From Bacteroidota bacterium (GTDB lineage Bacteria > Bacteroidota > Bacteroidia > UBA7662), in NCBI GenBank assembly GCA_016868485.1, contig VGGT01000054.1:1-9803 (forward strand): DNA of 9,803 nucleotides, read 5' to 3'. Shown piece after piece: positions 1 through 6,121 of the stretch; position 1 is the stretch's first letter; each line of letters opens with the position of its first letter. Position numbers and translations under genes: made by a program. A model generated the notes under the pieces. The model was not told the DNA's origin. It ran no database searches and saw only the letters and a list, made by a program, of their open reading frames with translations.

Positions 1-642
1 ACCGTAGGTGTAGTCGACCTGCACGGTGCCGCGGCTCCTGGTGGTCATTTCTGCGCGCAAAACAAGGGGCTGGCGCTCATCAAGCCAAAGGCGGGCCAAC
101 ATCAGGTCGGGGGGCATGCCTGCGCCGGGCACAACCGTTATGAGCTGTGCTGAACGCGCTCCGAGGGTCACTAGGCCTCCGTCGACAGCCGTGAAATTCG
201 AGCTGTCGGTGATCATGCGGGCGAATTCTGAAAATCCTTGCTTGGGAAGGAGTGCGAGGCTGGTGGACCGGATTTTGAGCTGATCGGGTGCGGTGAACTC
301 TACTTGAGCGCGAACGTCGGCCATTTTCACTTGGGGGATATCGGCCCGAATCAGCGCCTGGGCTTGGTAGTAGCGCACCTGAGCCAATCGGCGGTAAACC
401 GCTCGGACGCGGGCCGCGGCATCTTCTGCGCTCATCTTCCCTGTTGCAGGCTCTATCGGCGGCATGAGACGAATCGGTGCGCGTTCGCCACCACCTGCAG
501 ACGGCTGCCTTAAATGAGTGGCTTCATCCGTTCTTTCCGATGAACCCAATGGCATTCGGGCGTATAGGGATGCGCTCAGCATCGAAGCGAACAAACCGAA
601 AAGCACGAAGGTGCTTCCTTTTTTCGAAATTTTCTTGATCAT
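1..642 (-). CDS. LolA-like secreted protein (outer membrane lipoprotein-sorting family), 3' end missing
   Basis: The minus-strand frame is open for 214 codons from an ATG at 642 to the left edge, so the C-terminus is cut off. Residues 1-28 form a signal peptide: Lys-rich start (MIKKISKKG), a hydrophobic core, then an SLYA cleavage site, so the mature protein should be periplasmic. After a low-complexity Pro/Gly/Arg linker (about 40-68), the part from about 70 onward has the rhythm of LolA-like beta-sheet domains: an N-terminal helix, strands reading KIRSTSLALLPKQGF, then VVPG, then the WLDERQPLVLRAEM strand pair and a VDYTYG strand. Known relatives bind lipid or lipoprotein acyl chains in a half-barrel. 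The start codon overlaps the stop of the upstream permease gene as ATGA, which fixes the start and suggests translational coupling. Function is inferred: a periplasmic lipid-binding partner of the ABC transporter. There is no lipobox cysteine, so it is not itself a lipoprotein. Confidence 0.7.
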   Translation of the reverse strand, partial: MIKKISKKGSTFVLFGLFASMLSASLYARMPLGSSERTDEATHLRQPSAGGGERAPIRLMPPIEPATGKMSAEDAAARVRAVYRRLAQVRYYQAQALIRADIPQVKMADVRAQVEFTAPDQLKIRSTSLALLPKQGFSEFARMITDSSNFTAVDGGLVTLGARSAQLITVVPGAGMPPDLMLARLWLDERQPLVLRAEMTTRSRGTVQVDYTYG

Positions 643-1481
643 ATGGTGATGTCTTTTCGGTTAAAGTGCCAGATTCCAACGCCCATCAATACAAAAATGT
701 GAACAAGCAGTATGACGGCTGAGGCCGCAATGTCGTTCGTTCGCAGGGGATCTTCGAAGAAACTCCGCCAAGCGGCCATGTGGGTGGTGAACAGAAATGG
801 CCTTATGGGGTCGAAAACTTGCACATCGAGGGTGCCGATGAGGGTGAACAAGATGATCAAGGCCATGGTGACCACCATCGGACCCAAGCTATTCGAGGAG
901 AATCCCGATAAGGTGAGCGATAATGTACTCACAGTGAGCAGTGCGAGGTAGGCCAATGCGAAACCATTGAGGAAACGCCAGAGGATGTCGCCTTGTTGCA
1001 GGATCAAAATCCCGTCGCTGTTGAGCACCACCAGGTCGCCGCTCCCGAACAATGCCATGCTGATGCCAAGGGCGCACATACCCAGCCACACCAGGATCAG
1101 TAAGGTGTAGAGGGCCCCGGCCGTACACTTGGCCATCCAAAGGGCAGTACGCGATAAGGGCCGGGTGATCAGCATCCGGAGGGTACCCGTTGCGGCTTCG
1201 CCCGATATCAGATCGGCCGTCACTAAGGCCACGAGCAGCGGCACGTGGATAATCAGGAGTTGGAGTACGATAAATGCCATGAGATGGCCATTGAGCAGGC
1301 TGCCTTGAAGATCGAAGCTCTGTTCGATTCCGGAGGTCACCAGCCGTACGTAAGACTCCCCGTCGAGGTACATGGCCAACTCGATAACACCCACCAAAAC
1401 GGTAATGGCCGCTAGTCCGAGGTAGGACCGGGGTTTGGCGGCGATTTTGATAAACTCATTGACTACGGCGGCGATAAACAT
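639..1481 (-). CDS. ABC-2 type transporter permease
   Basis: This 280-residue integral membrane protein has six evident hydrophobic segments at about 20-39, 67-89, 122-146, 169-193, 199-218 and 251-273, the usual number for ABC-2 permeases. After the second helix it carries the sequence DLISGEAATGTLRMLITRP (90-108), the amphipathic coupling motif with the E..TGT.R signature seen in exporters of the NatB/BcrB/Nod type. It should form a dimer in the inner membrane and pair with the ATPase encoded 66 bases upstream on the same strand. The long loop between helices 1 and 2 (about 40-66) is predicted to face the periplasm. The substrate cannot be read from the sequence. The gene overlaps the next one, a LolA-like secreted protein, by four bases, which suggests that the transported or extracted molecule could be a lipid or a lipidated protein (inference). 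The start at 1481 is an ATG with no clear Shine-Dalgarno sequence. Confidence 0.9.
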   Translation of the reverse strand: MFIAAVVNEFIKIAAKPRSYLGLAAITVLVGVIELAMYLDGESYVRLVTSGIEQSFDLQGSLLNGHLMAFIVLQLLIIHVPLLVALVTADLISGEAATGTLRMLITRPLSRTALWMAKCTAGALYTLLILVWLGMCALGISMALFGSGDLVVLNSDGILILQQGDILWRFLNGFALAYLALLTVSTLSLTLSGFSSNSLGPMVVTMALIILFTLIGTLDVQVFDPIRPFLFTTHMAAWRSFFEDPLRTNDIAASAVILLVHIFVLMGVGIWHFNRKDITI

Positions 1482-1547
1482 GGCTCTTGCGCTTAATGCA
1501 GCTTGTATTTAACAGTCATAGGGATTTGAAAACGGTTTCTAAGTTGT

Positions 1548-2477
1548 TCAGGAGTTCACCAGCTGAAGGAAGTAGTCTTCCAGAGCCCGGTGGGGTTCAA
1601 AACTGTGAAGCTGCACCCCTGCCTCGATCAACGCGCGCGAACAGTGGGGTACCTGATCGCGTGGGGTTTGTATGATCAGTCGCCCCTCTTTTTGATCGAG
1701 CAACTCCACTCCGGGCATTTGCCGCAGCACGGCTTCGGCTTGGGCCAAAGGCCGTGCATCGAGGTACATGTGCAGGGGTTGTTCGTGCAGGAGTTCCCGC
1801 ACGCTACCCTCCCGAACACTCTGCCCTTTGTGCACGATAAGCATTCGGGTGGCGATGAGTTCTATTTCGTTGAGCAGGTGGGATGAAAGCACCACTGTTT
1901 TGCCCATCTCGCGGCTCAGTTTTAAAATGAGCATGCGTATGTCGATGATTCCTTGCGGATCGAGGCCCGTGGTGGGCTCATCGAGCAAAATGAGGTCGGG
2001 GTCGTGCATGAGGGCCTGGGCAATACCTAGTCTTTGTTTCATGCCGTGTGAAAAGCCTTTTACCCGGTCATGTTCACGCCCAGACAACCCCACGAAATCG
2101 ATCATTTCGCGGATGCGCTTGCGGTCGACTTTTTGCCCCTTTGCCCCACTAACCCGGGCCAATAATTCGAGGTTCGTTTGGGCCGACAAATACCCATGAA
2201 AATCGGGCTTTTCGATGATGCAGCCCACACGCGATAAAATCTCGCTTCGCTGCTCCTGATAGGACATCCCAAACAGGCGAACCGTGCCACGATCGGCCCG
2301 AATAAGGTCAAGGATGATCCGTAAACTCGTGCTCTTTCCTGCCCCATTTGGACCCAGAAAACCATAGACATCACCCTTGAAGACCGTGAAATCGACCCCA
2401 CGCAAGGCCTCGAACGAACCGAATTTCTTGTACAATCCCCGAACCTCAATAACCGCATCAGAATTTGGTGGCATCAT
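1548..2477 (-). CDS. ABC transporter ATP-binding protein (CcmA/BcrA-like)
   Basis: This 309-residue cytoplasmic ATPase has all the ABC motifs: Walker A GPNGAGKST (42-50), signature FSHGMKQR (142-149, with SHGM in place of the canonical SGGQ), Walker B LILLDEP (162-168), a D-loop after GLDP (171-174), and the switch His in SSH (200). The Q-loop position has glutamate instead of glutamine (IIEKPDF, E89), a feature known as the E-loop in lantibiotic self-protection exporters of the LanF type and common in BcrA-like ATPases. The last 85 residues or so form a C-terminal extension typical of ABC-2 exporters. It energises the permease encoded just downstream. The start is the first of two adjacent ATG codons (2477 and 2474); either is possible. 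The gene heads the operon and diverges from the hydrolase gene to its right. Confidence 0.95.
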   Translation of the reverse strand: MMPPNSDAVIEVRGLYKKFGSFEALRGVDFTVFKGDVYGFLGPNGAGKSTSLRIILDLIRADRGTVRLFGMSYQEQRSEILSRVGCIIEKPDFHGYLSAQTNLELLARVSGAKGQKVDRKRIREMIDFVGLSGREHDRVKGFSHGMKQRLGIAQALMHDPDLILLDEPTTGLDPQGIIDIRMLILKLSREMGKTVVLSSHLLNEIELIATRMLIVHKGQSVREGSVRELLHEQPLHMYLDARPLAQAEAVLRQMPGVELLDQKEGRLIIQTPRDQVPHCSRALIEAGVQLHSFEPHRALEDYFLQLVNS

Positions 2478-2520
2478 AGCATGTCAAAACACCATACGAT
2501 TCGATTAAGTTTGTTCCGGG

Positions 2521-2547
2521 AAAGAAAAAAGCCGAGTTTTGCGGCTC
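2521..2547 (-). terminator. terminator-like hairpin in the leader of the ABC operon
   Basis: Read on the minus strand, AGCCG and CGGCT form a five-base-pair stem (2546-2542 with 2534-2530) around a seven-base loop, followed directly by a run of T with one C (TTTTTTCTTT, ending at 2521). This is the form of an intrinsic terminator, though the stem is short. It lies 43 bases or more before the ATPase start and after no minus-strand gene, so it would act either as an attenuator in the operon leader or to stop antisense transcription into the ABC operon from the peptidase side. On the plus strand no T run follows, so it would not act on the peptidase transcript. The assignment is by eye only. Confidence 0.4.
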
Positions 2548-2589
2548 CTCATTGAATCCCGATTACTCCATTGTATACGGATACCTAAC

Positions 2590-3222
2590 ATGTTTCATCG
2601 AACGAGCTCATTGGTTTTTTCCTTATTTACGCTTGTTTTCATGCAGGTTACGCCCTGGTTACGGGCTCAGGAAGGCAGCTTGGCCTCTGATTCGCTGGCC
2701 CATCGGTTTGTGCTTACGGCCGATGAAAAGCACCGATGCGTGTGTGGTGATGCCGCAAAGCTACAGGCGTGCGACACCTGCTTCGATGCGGCCCATCCCA
2801 TCCTGCAAACCGCCTACGCCATGGGCTGCCGCAACAAGGAGATTATCAGCGGCTCGTGTTGGACTTTTGCCAATGAAGTGTATCGGCGAACAGTCGGGCC
2901 CGAAGGAAAGACAAAGGTTTACCTCAAACCGAAAGGTGGTCCATATGCACCGGCTGATCTGATTGAGCCCGGCGATTGGATCTACCACATCAACTATTCC
3001 TACCGTGGAGTGGATCACAGTGCTTTGTTTGTGTGCTGGACCGACTATGAGCGCCGCAAGGGTTTAACGCTGAGCTATTATGGACAAAACCGAAAAACTC
3101 CGGCACGAATCGAGGAATTCGACCTGAAAAGCGTATTCGGCATCTTTCGGGCCAACCCCAAGCCGTCAGACAACCAACCAAAGACGTCAGACAGCCTCCT
3201 TTTGATTCCACAAAAGCCATGA
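2590..3222 (+). CDS. secreted papain-fold (NlpC/P60- or CHAP-like) cysteine hydrolase, exosortase neighbour
   Basis: I place the start at the ATG at 2590, giving 210 residues, because it is directly followed by a signal peptide (MFHRTSSLVFSLFTLVFMQV, cleavage near 26-27, ALR-type site AQ). An in-frame TTG at 2539 would add 17 residues and spoil this. The mature part holds a four-cysteine motif, CVC (50-52) and CDTC (61-64), which may bind a metal or form disulfides. The rest resembles papain-like NlpC/P60 and CHAP domains: a nucleophile Cys at a helix start in GSCWTFANEV (C90), the LIEPGDWIYHI loop (124-134) and the catalytic His strand GVDHSALFVCW (H143), with a possible third residue near YYGQN (163-167). 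Such enzymes cut peptidoglycan stem peptides or other gamma-Glu or amide bonds in the periplasm. The C-terminal tail (189-210) is polar, Pro/Ser-rich, with no membrane segment, so it carries no exosortase sorting signal. Its stop overlaps the exosortase start by four bases. Family assignment is by motif only and may be wrong in detail. Confidence 0.7.
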   Translation: MFHRTSSLVFSLFTLVFMQVTPWLRAQEGSLASDSLAHRFVLTADEKHRCVCGDAAKLQACDTCFDAAHPILQTAYAMGCRNKEIISGSCWTFANEVYRRTVGPEGKTKVYLKPKGGPYAPADLIEPGDWIYHINYSYRGVDHSALFVCWTDYERRKGLTLSYYGQNRKTPARIEEFDLKSVFGIFRANPKPSDNQPKTSDSLLLIPQKP

Positions 3223-3854
3223 CACCCGAATCGGAGCATTCCAACACCCAAAAATCTCCCTCAGAACACCCAGAAAGGGAGAGATCGCTTCTCAAATGGG
3301 TCCTTATGAGGCTCAAACAGTACACGACTGGCGAATGGTACTATTTGGGTGAACTGGCTTGGTTTGCTGGGCTCCTGGTGGTTTTCCATGTCAGTTATCA
3401 TTCGGTGGCCGACATTTTTCTTGTATTACCAATGGTGCAGTCGATTCGATTGGGTCTCGCTGTTCACATCAGCGAAGTCAGTTACTGGCTGTGCCACTGG
3501 GCAGGATTGGAACCAACAGAGCTAGCGAACCGTACGATATACTTCGCTAATGGGCGCGGACTCACCGTGATTGAAGGTTGCTCCGGATTCAAACAACTCC
3601 TCCAAAGTGCCTTCCTATTTATCCTGTACCCCGGTAGTTGGCGACATAAATTGTGGTTTGTGCCAAGCGCCTTGCTGATCGTGCATGCCGCGAATGTGTT
3701 TCGAATCGCACTGCTCACGGCTTGGTCGGGTCTCGATTGGCCGTTTTGGCAATGGATGCACGACTACCCCCTGAGAGGACTCTATTTTCTTGTCATTTTT
3801 GCGCTTTGGTATGCGTGGAACGAAAACCGAGCGCGTTCTGATAGGGCCTACTGA
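3219..3854 (+). CDS. exosortase/archaeosortase family protein
   Basis: This 211-residue polytopic membrane protein shows the three invariant residues of exosortases and archaeosortases in order and in the right setting: Cys121 in VIEGCSGFKQL, Arg162 in HAANVFRIALL (N-x-x-R) and His181 in HDYPLRGLYF. These enzymes are transmembrane cysteine transpeptidases that process proteins with a C-terminal PEP-CTERM-like signal during export to the surface. Hydrophobic helices lie at about 46-70, 78-97, 127-138, 145-168 and 185-200, preceded by a polar, probably cytoplasmic tail of about 35 residues. At 211 residues it is a small member compared with proteobacterial EpsH/XrtA, like other short Bacteroidota forms. 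I cannot assign a named subclass. The ATGA overlap with the hydrolase gene supports the start at 3219; an alternative ATG is at codon 30. No substrate with a sorting signal is encoded in the window. Its 3' end overlaps the thioredoxin gene by seven bases, convergently. Confidence 0.87.
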   Translation: MTPESEHSNTQKSPSEHPERERSLLKWVLMRLKQYTTGEWYYLGELAWFAGLLVVFHVSYHSVADIFLVLPMVQSIRLGLAVHISEVSYWLCHWAGLEPTELANRTIYFANGRGLTVIEGCSGFKQLLQSAFLFILYPGSWRHKLWFVPSALLIVHAANVFRIALLTAWSGLDWPFWQWMHDYPLRGLYFLVIFALWYAWNENRARSDRAY

Positions 3855-4144
3855 GTAGCTAACTGAATCTGCCTCACGAGCTCTGGAGCCTGCACCACAC
3901 CCGATTGCCGCCACTTAATCGCGCCCTTCTGGAACAGAATTAAGGTTGGAACGCCTTGAACCCGAAAATGAGCCGCAGCACCCGGTTGTTGATCGACATC
4001 AACCTTAATCACATGAGCCGAATCGCCTACCTGCAATTTAACCTGCTCTAAGATGGGCGCCATCATACGGCAAGGCCCGCACCAAGTCGCAAAAAAATCG
4101 ACCAGAACGGGCTTTTCACCATCAATAATTTCCTGAAATGTCAT
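3848..4144 (-). CDS. thioredoxin
   Basis: This is a compact 98-residue thioredoxin with the canonical redox motif WCGPC (21-25, cysteines 22 and 25) after the DFFATW strand, and the cis-proline loop GVPT (64-67). It lacks a signal peptide, so it acts in the cytoplasm as a dithiol reductant. It is the last gene of the sulfur cluster, 11 bases after the membrane-anchored rhodanese, and would be well placed to reduce persulfide or disulfide on the rhodanese or on the CstB-like protein (inference). It is a little shorter than the usual 105-110 residues, lacking part of the N-terminal first strand and helix, but its core looks intact. Its stop lies inside the end of the convergent exosortase gene, so there is no room for a dedicated terminator between them. 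Confidence 0.95.
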   Translation of the reverse strand: MTFQEIIDGEKPVLVDFFATWCGPCRMMAPILEQVKLQVGDSAHVIKVDVDQQPGAAAHFRVQGVPTLILFQKGAIKWRQSGVVQAPELVRQIQLATQ

Positions 4145-4155
4145 CGGAAAATTGA

Positions 4156-4530
4156 TTATTGATCGCCTACCACTTTGTTCACATTCTGCCAGGTTCCGCC
4201 ATTGATCACCTGGGGAATGCCATTTTGGTCGAGGATGCCCTTCGCTTGCCCACTGCGCATGCCGCTTTTACAGAACACCACAACTCCCTTTTTGCCTTTG
4301 AACCGACTAATTTGACTGGATACCTGATCCAAAGGGATGTTGACCGCGCCAGGTACACTTCCACCTGCGAATTCACCCGGGGTGCGTACGTCGACCAAAA
4401 ATGCGCCGTTCTTGAAGGCCTCACTCAACTCGTTGTTGCCGGATTGTCCGAGCAACTGACTCAATAAACCAAACATAAGAATAGGGATTATAGGGATTAA
4501 GAAACGAACGAAAAAACTTTGCTTTGACAT
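4156..4530 (-). CDS. membrane-anchored single-domain rhodanese
   Basis: This 124-residue protein has one rhodanese domain with DVRTPGEFAGGSVPGAVNIP (47-66) and the active-site loop FCKSGMRS (86-93), so the persulfide-carrying Cys is 87. A hydrophobic N-terminal segment at about 9-28 follows Lys3 and Arg9, which suggests a single membrane anchor or uncleaved signal with the catalytic domain on the periplasmic side (inference by the positive-inside rule). No lipobox and no clear signal-peptidase I site is seen. Rhodaneses move sulfane sulfur between low-molecular-weight persulfides, thiosulfate and proteins. The gene starts 34 bases inside the end of the CstB-like gene in another frame, so translation of the two is probably coupled, and it is followed after 11 bases by thioredoxin. 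Confidence 0.93.
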   Translation of the reverse strand: MSKQSFFVRFLIPIIPILMFGLLSQLLGQSGNNELSEAFKNGAFLVDVRTPGEFAGGSVPGAVNIPLDQVSSQISRFKGKKGVVVFCKSGMRSGQAKGILDQNGIPQVINGGTWQNVNKVVGDQ

Positions 4531-5918
4531 ATAAAATCGGTTTTAGGGATGGAGGTTTTAGAAAGGGCTGAAAATCCACCGGCCACCTCAGTAAAATTTC
4601 GGTAACCGCGCGATAATAAGATACTTGCAGCAATAAGGCTTCGGTAGCCCCCCGCACAATGCAGCAGCAGGTGTTGATCGGGATTAATATCTCGAATCCA
4701 ATCATTGATGTAGGCTAATGGTCGATTGAATGCGTCTTGAACATGTTCGGCCGCATACTCCGTTTCCTTTCGAACATCATAGACAATGGACCTTGGAGGA
4801 TCAAATTGCTCGGCGAATTCCTCCGCTGTTATGCGGTTTACCCGATCTGTTTCTCTACCCGATTCAACCCAAGCCGAAATTCCCCCATTCAAATACCCCA
4901 AAACCTGATCAAACCCAACGCGTGCCAATCGGGTGATGGCCTCCTCTTCACGACCAGGGTCGACCACCAACAAGATGGGCTGCTTTACGTCGACCACCAA
5001 TGCACCAACCCAAGGTGCAAAATCACCATCAAGACCGATATGAATCGAACCCGGAATAAATGACTGGGCAAAGTCGGATCCTTTGCGGGTGTCGAGCATG
5101 AGCGCATGGGTATGCTCTGCCATTTGTTCCCAAGCATCGGGAGATAAGGCCCGATGACCACGCAACAATACTTCATCAAAAGCCTCTGCACCCGATTTGT
5201 TCATGGCCACATTCATGCCGAAATATCCTGGAGGCGGGGTTAACCCTTCGGTAACAGCCCGTATGAAATCCTCCCTACTGGGCTGATTGAGTGCATAATT
5301 GACACGCTTCTGGTTGCCCAGGCTGTCGGAAGTTTCCTTCATCATGTGTTTTCCGCAGGCGGAACCCGCACCGTGTGCCGGGTATACCGTGAGGTCGTCG
5401 GGCAACGGCATGATTTTAAGCTGCAAACTATCGTACAACAAGCCCGCTAACTCCTCCTGGGTCATGTGTGCTGCCTGTTGCGCCAAGTCGGGCCGACCCA
5501 CGTCGCCCAAAAACAAGGTGTCGCCGCTGAACAAGACGGAGGGCTTTCCTTCCGCATCGAACAGGAGTAAGCAGCTGCTCTCCATGGTGTGCCCAGGGGT
5601 ATGCAAAAGCTGGAATGTCGCTTTGCCGAGTTGAAATGACTGCAGGTCTTCGGCAACAATCGCCTCAAAGCCTGGATTTGCTGTTGGGCCATACACAATA
5701 GCGGCCCCCGTTTTCTGCGCCAGCTCCAGATGCCCGCTCACAAAATCCGCGTGAAAGTGCGTCTCGAAAATATACTTCAGACGTACACCATCCTTTTTTA
5801 ATCGATCGAGATAGGGTGTAACTTCGCGCAAAGGGTCAATAATGGCCGCTTCTCCGTCTGAAGTGATGTAATAGGCCCCTTGGGCCAAACATCCGGTGTA
5901 GATTTGTTCAATATGCAT
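4497..5918 (-). CDS. CstB-like persulfide dioxygenase-rhodanese fusion (MBL fold hydrolase)
   Basis: This 473-residue protein has three domains in the order of staphylococcal CstB. Residues 1 to about 240 form an ETHE1-like metallo-beta-lactamase domain with HFHAD (H54, H56, D58), HTPGHT (H110), SGDTLF (D133) and YPAHGAG (H182), ligands for a mononuclear iron in persulfide dioxygenases; ACG (C188) follows the last His. Residues about 255-355 form a rhodanese homology domain whose active loop reads VVDPGREE (318-325) with no Cys, so it is catalytically dead. Residues about 362-455 form a functional rhodanese with HCAGGYRS (C421). CstB-type enzymes oxidise persulfide to sulfite and use it to make thiosulfate, clearing toxic sulfide products. 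The protein has no signal peptide and is cytoplasmic. It is separated by about 200 bases from the Crp/Fnr gene upstream and overlaps the next rhodanese gene by 34 bases. The start ATG at 5918 fits the family's N-terminal strand. Confidence 0.93.
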   Translation of the reverse strand: MHIEQIYTGCLAQGAYYITSDGEAAIIDPLREVTPYLDRLKKDGVRLKYIFETHFHADFVSGHLELAQKTGAAIVYGPTANPGFEAIVAEDLQSFQLGKATFQLLHTPGHTMESSCLLLFDAEGKPSVLFSGDTLFLGDVGRPDLAQQAAHMTQEELAGLLYDSLQLKIMPLPDDLTVYPAHGAGSACGKHMMKETSDSLGNQKRVNYALNQPSREDFIRAVTEGLTPPPGYFGMNVAMNKSGAEAFDEVLLRGHRALSPDAWEQMAEHTHALMLDTRKGSDFAQSFIPGSIHIGLDGDFAPWVGALVVDVKQPILLVVDPGREEEAITRLARVGFDQVLGYLNGGISAWVESGRETDRVNRITAEEFAEQFDPPRSIVYDVRKETEYAAEHVQDAFNRPLAYINDWIRDINPDQHLLLHCAGGYRSLIAASILLSRGYRNFTEVAGGFSALSKTSIPKTDFICQSKVFSFVS

Positions 5919-5953
5919 GGTTGTTCATTTTTTCTTGCTTGTTTACTTTTGAA

Positions 5954-6018
5954 GAAAGCTCCCTTTTGGATGAAAGCTCACTTTTATGGGATGATTTTCA
6001 AGGGATGATTTTCAAGGG
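5954..6018. repeat. two sets of short direct repeats upstream of the CstB-like gene
   Basis: Two adjacent copies of the 14-mer GGGATGATTTTCAA occupy 5988-6001 and 6002-6015 exactly, followed by a further GGG. Just before them lie two copies of an 18-base unit beginning GAAAGCTC (5954-5971 and 5972-5989) that agree at 13 of the first 14 positions. Both sets lie in the leader between the palindrome and the CstB-like start. They look like slippage-prone tandem duplications, and any regulatory role is unknown. Confidence 0.8.
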
Positions 6019-6080
6019 CTTCTTTACTTACGGTGTTTCAATTATTGGATGCAAATTTCGGGGCTGGGTTCGGCTTGTAC

Positions 6081-6096
6081 TGTTACTAAAGTTACA
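6081..6096. promoter_or_regulatory. putative Crp/Fnr-type operator palindrome
   Basis: The 16-mer TGTTACTAAAGTTACA is a dyad of the form TGTnAC-N4-GTnACA, matching its own reverse complement at every position except the fourth base of each half and the middle. Half-site spacing and the TGT/ACA ends resemble Crp/Fnr-family sites (Crp TGTGA-N6-TCACA). It lies 26 bases past the stop of the regulator gene and about 160 bases before the CstB-like start. Read on the minus strand, TTTA then 19 bases then TAACTTTA overlaps the site and resembles the Bacteroidota promoter (TTTG at -33, TAnnTTTG at -7) with one mismatch in each box. If that is the promoter, the site would overlap the -7 box. Binding by the neighbouring regulator is inferred. 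Confidence 0.4.
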
Positions 6097-6121
6097 CAAG
6101 CGAAAAGAACGACTAAACACC

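Noticed and set aside
26..513. Two overlapping plus-strand frames (26-283 and 238-513).
   Set aside because: They lie opposite the LolA-like gene on the minus strand, which has a signal peptide, an ATGA overlap with its neighbour and family-like sequence. The plus-strand translations resemble random Arg/Cys-rich shadows.
2539..2589. TTG at 2539 as the start of the hydrolase gene.
   Set aside because: It would add 17 residues with Arg and Cys before a good signal peptide that begins at the ATG at 2590, and it falls in the opposite-strand leader hairpin.
3159..3222. The C-terminus of the secreted hydrolase considered as a sorting signal for the adjacent exosortase.
   Set aside because: The tail is polar and rich in Pro, Ser and Lys; it lacks the hydrophobic helix and terminal basic cluster that PEP-CTERM-like signals have.
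5954..6018. Direct repeats considered as a CRISPR array.
   Set aside because: Units are 14 and 18 bases, directly adjacent, with no unique spacers and no cas genes in the window.
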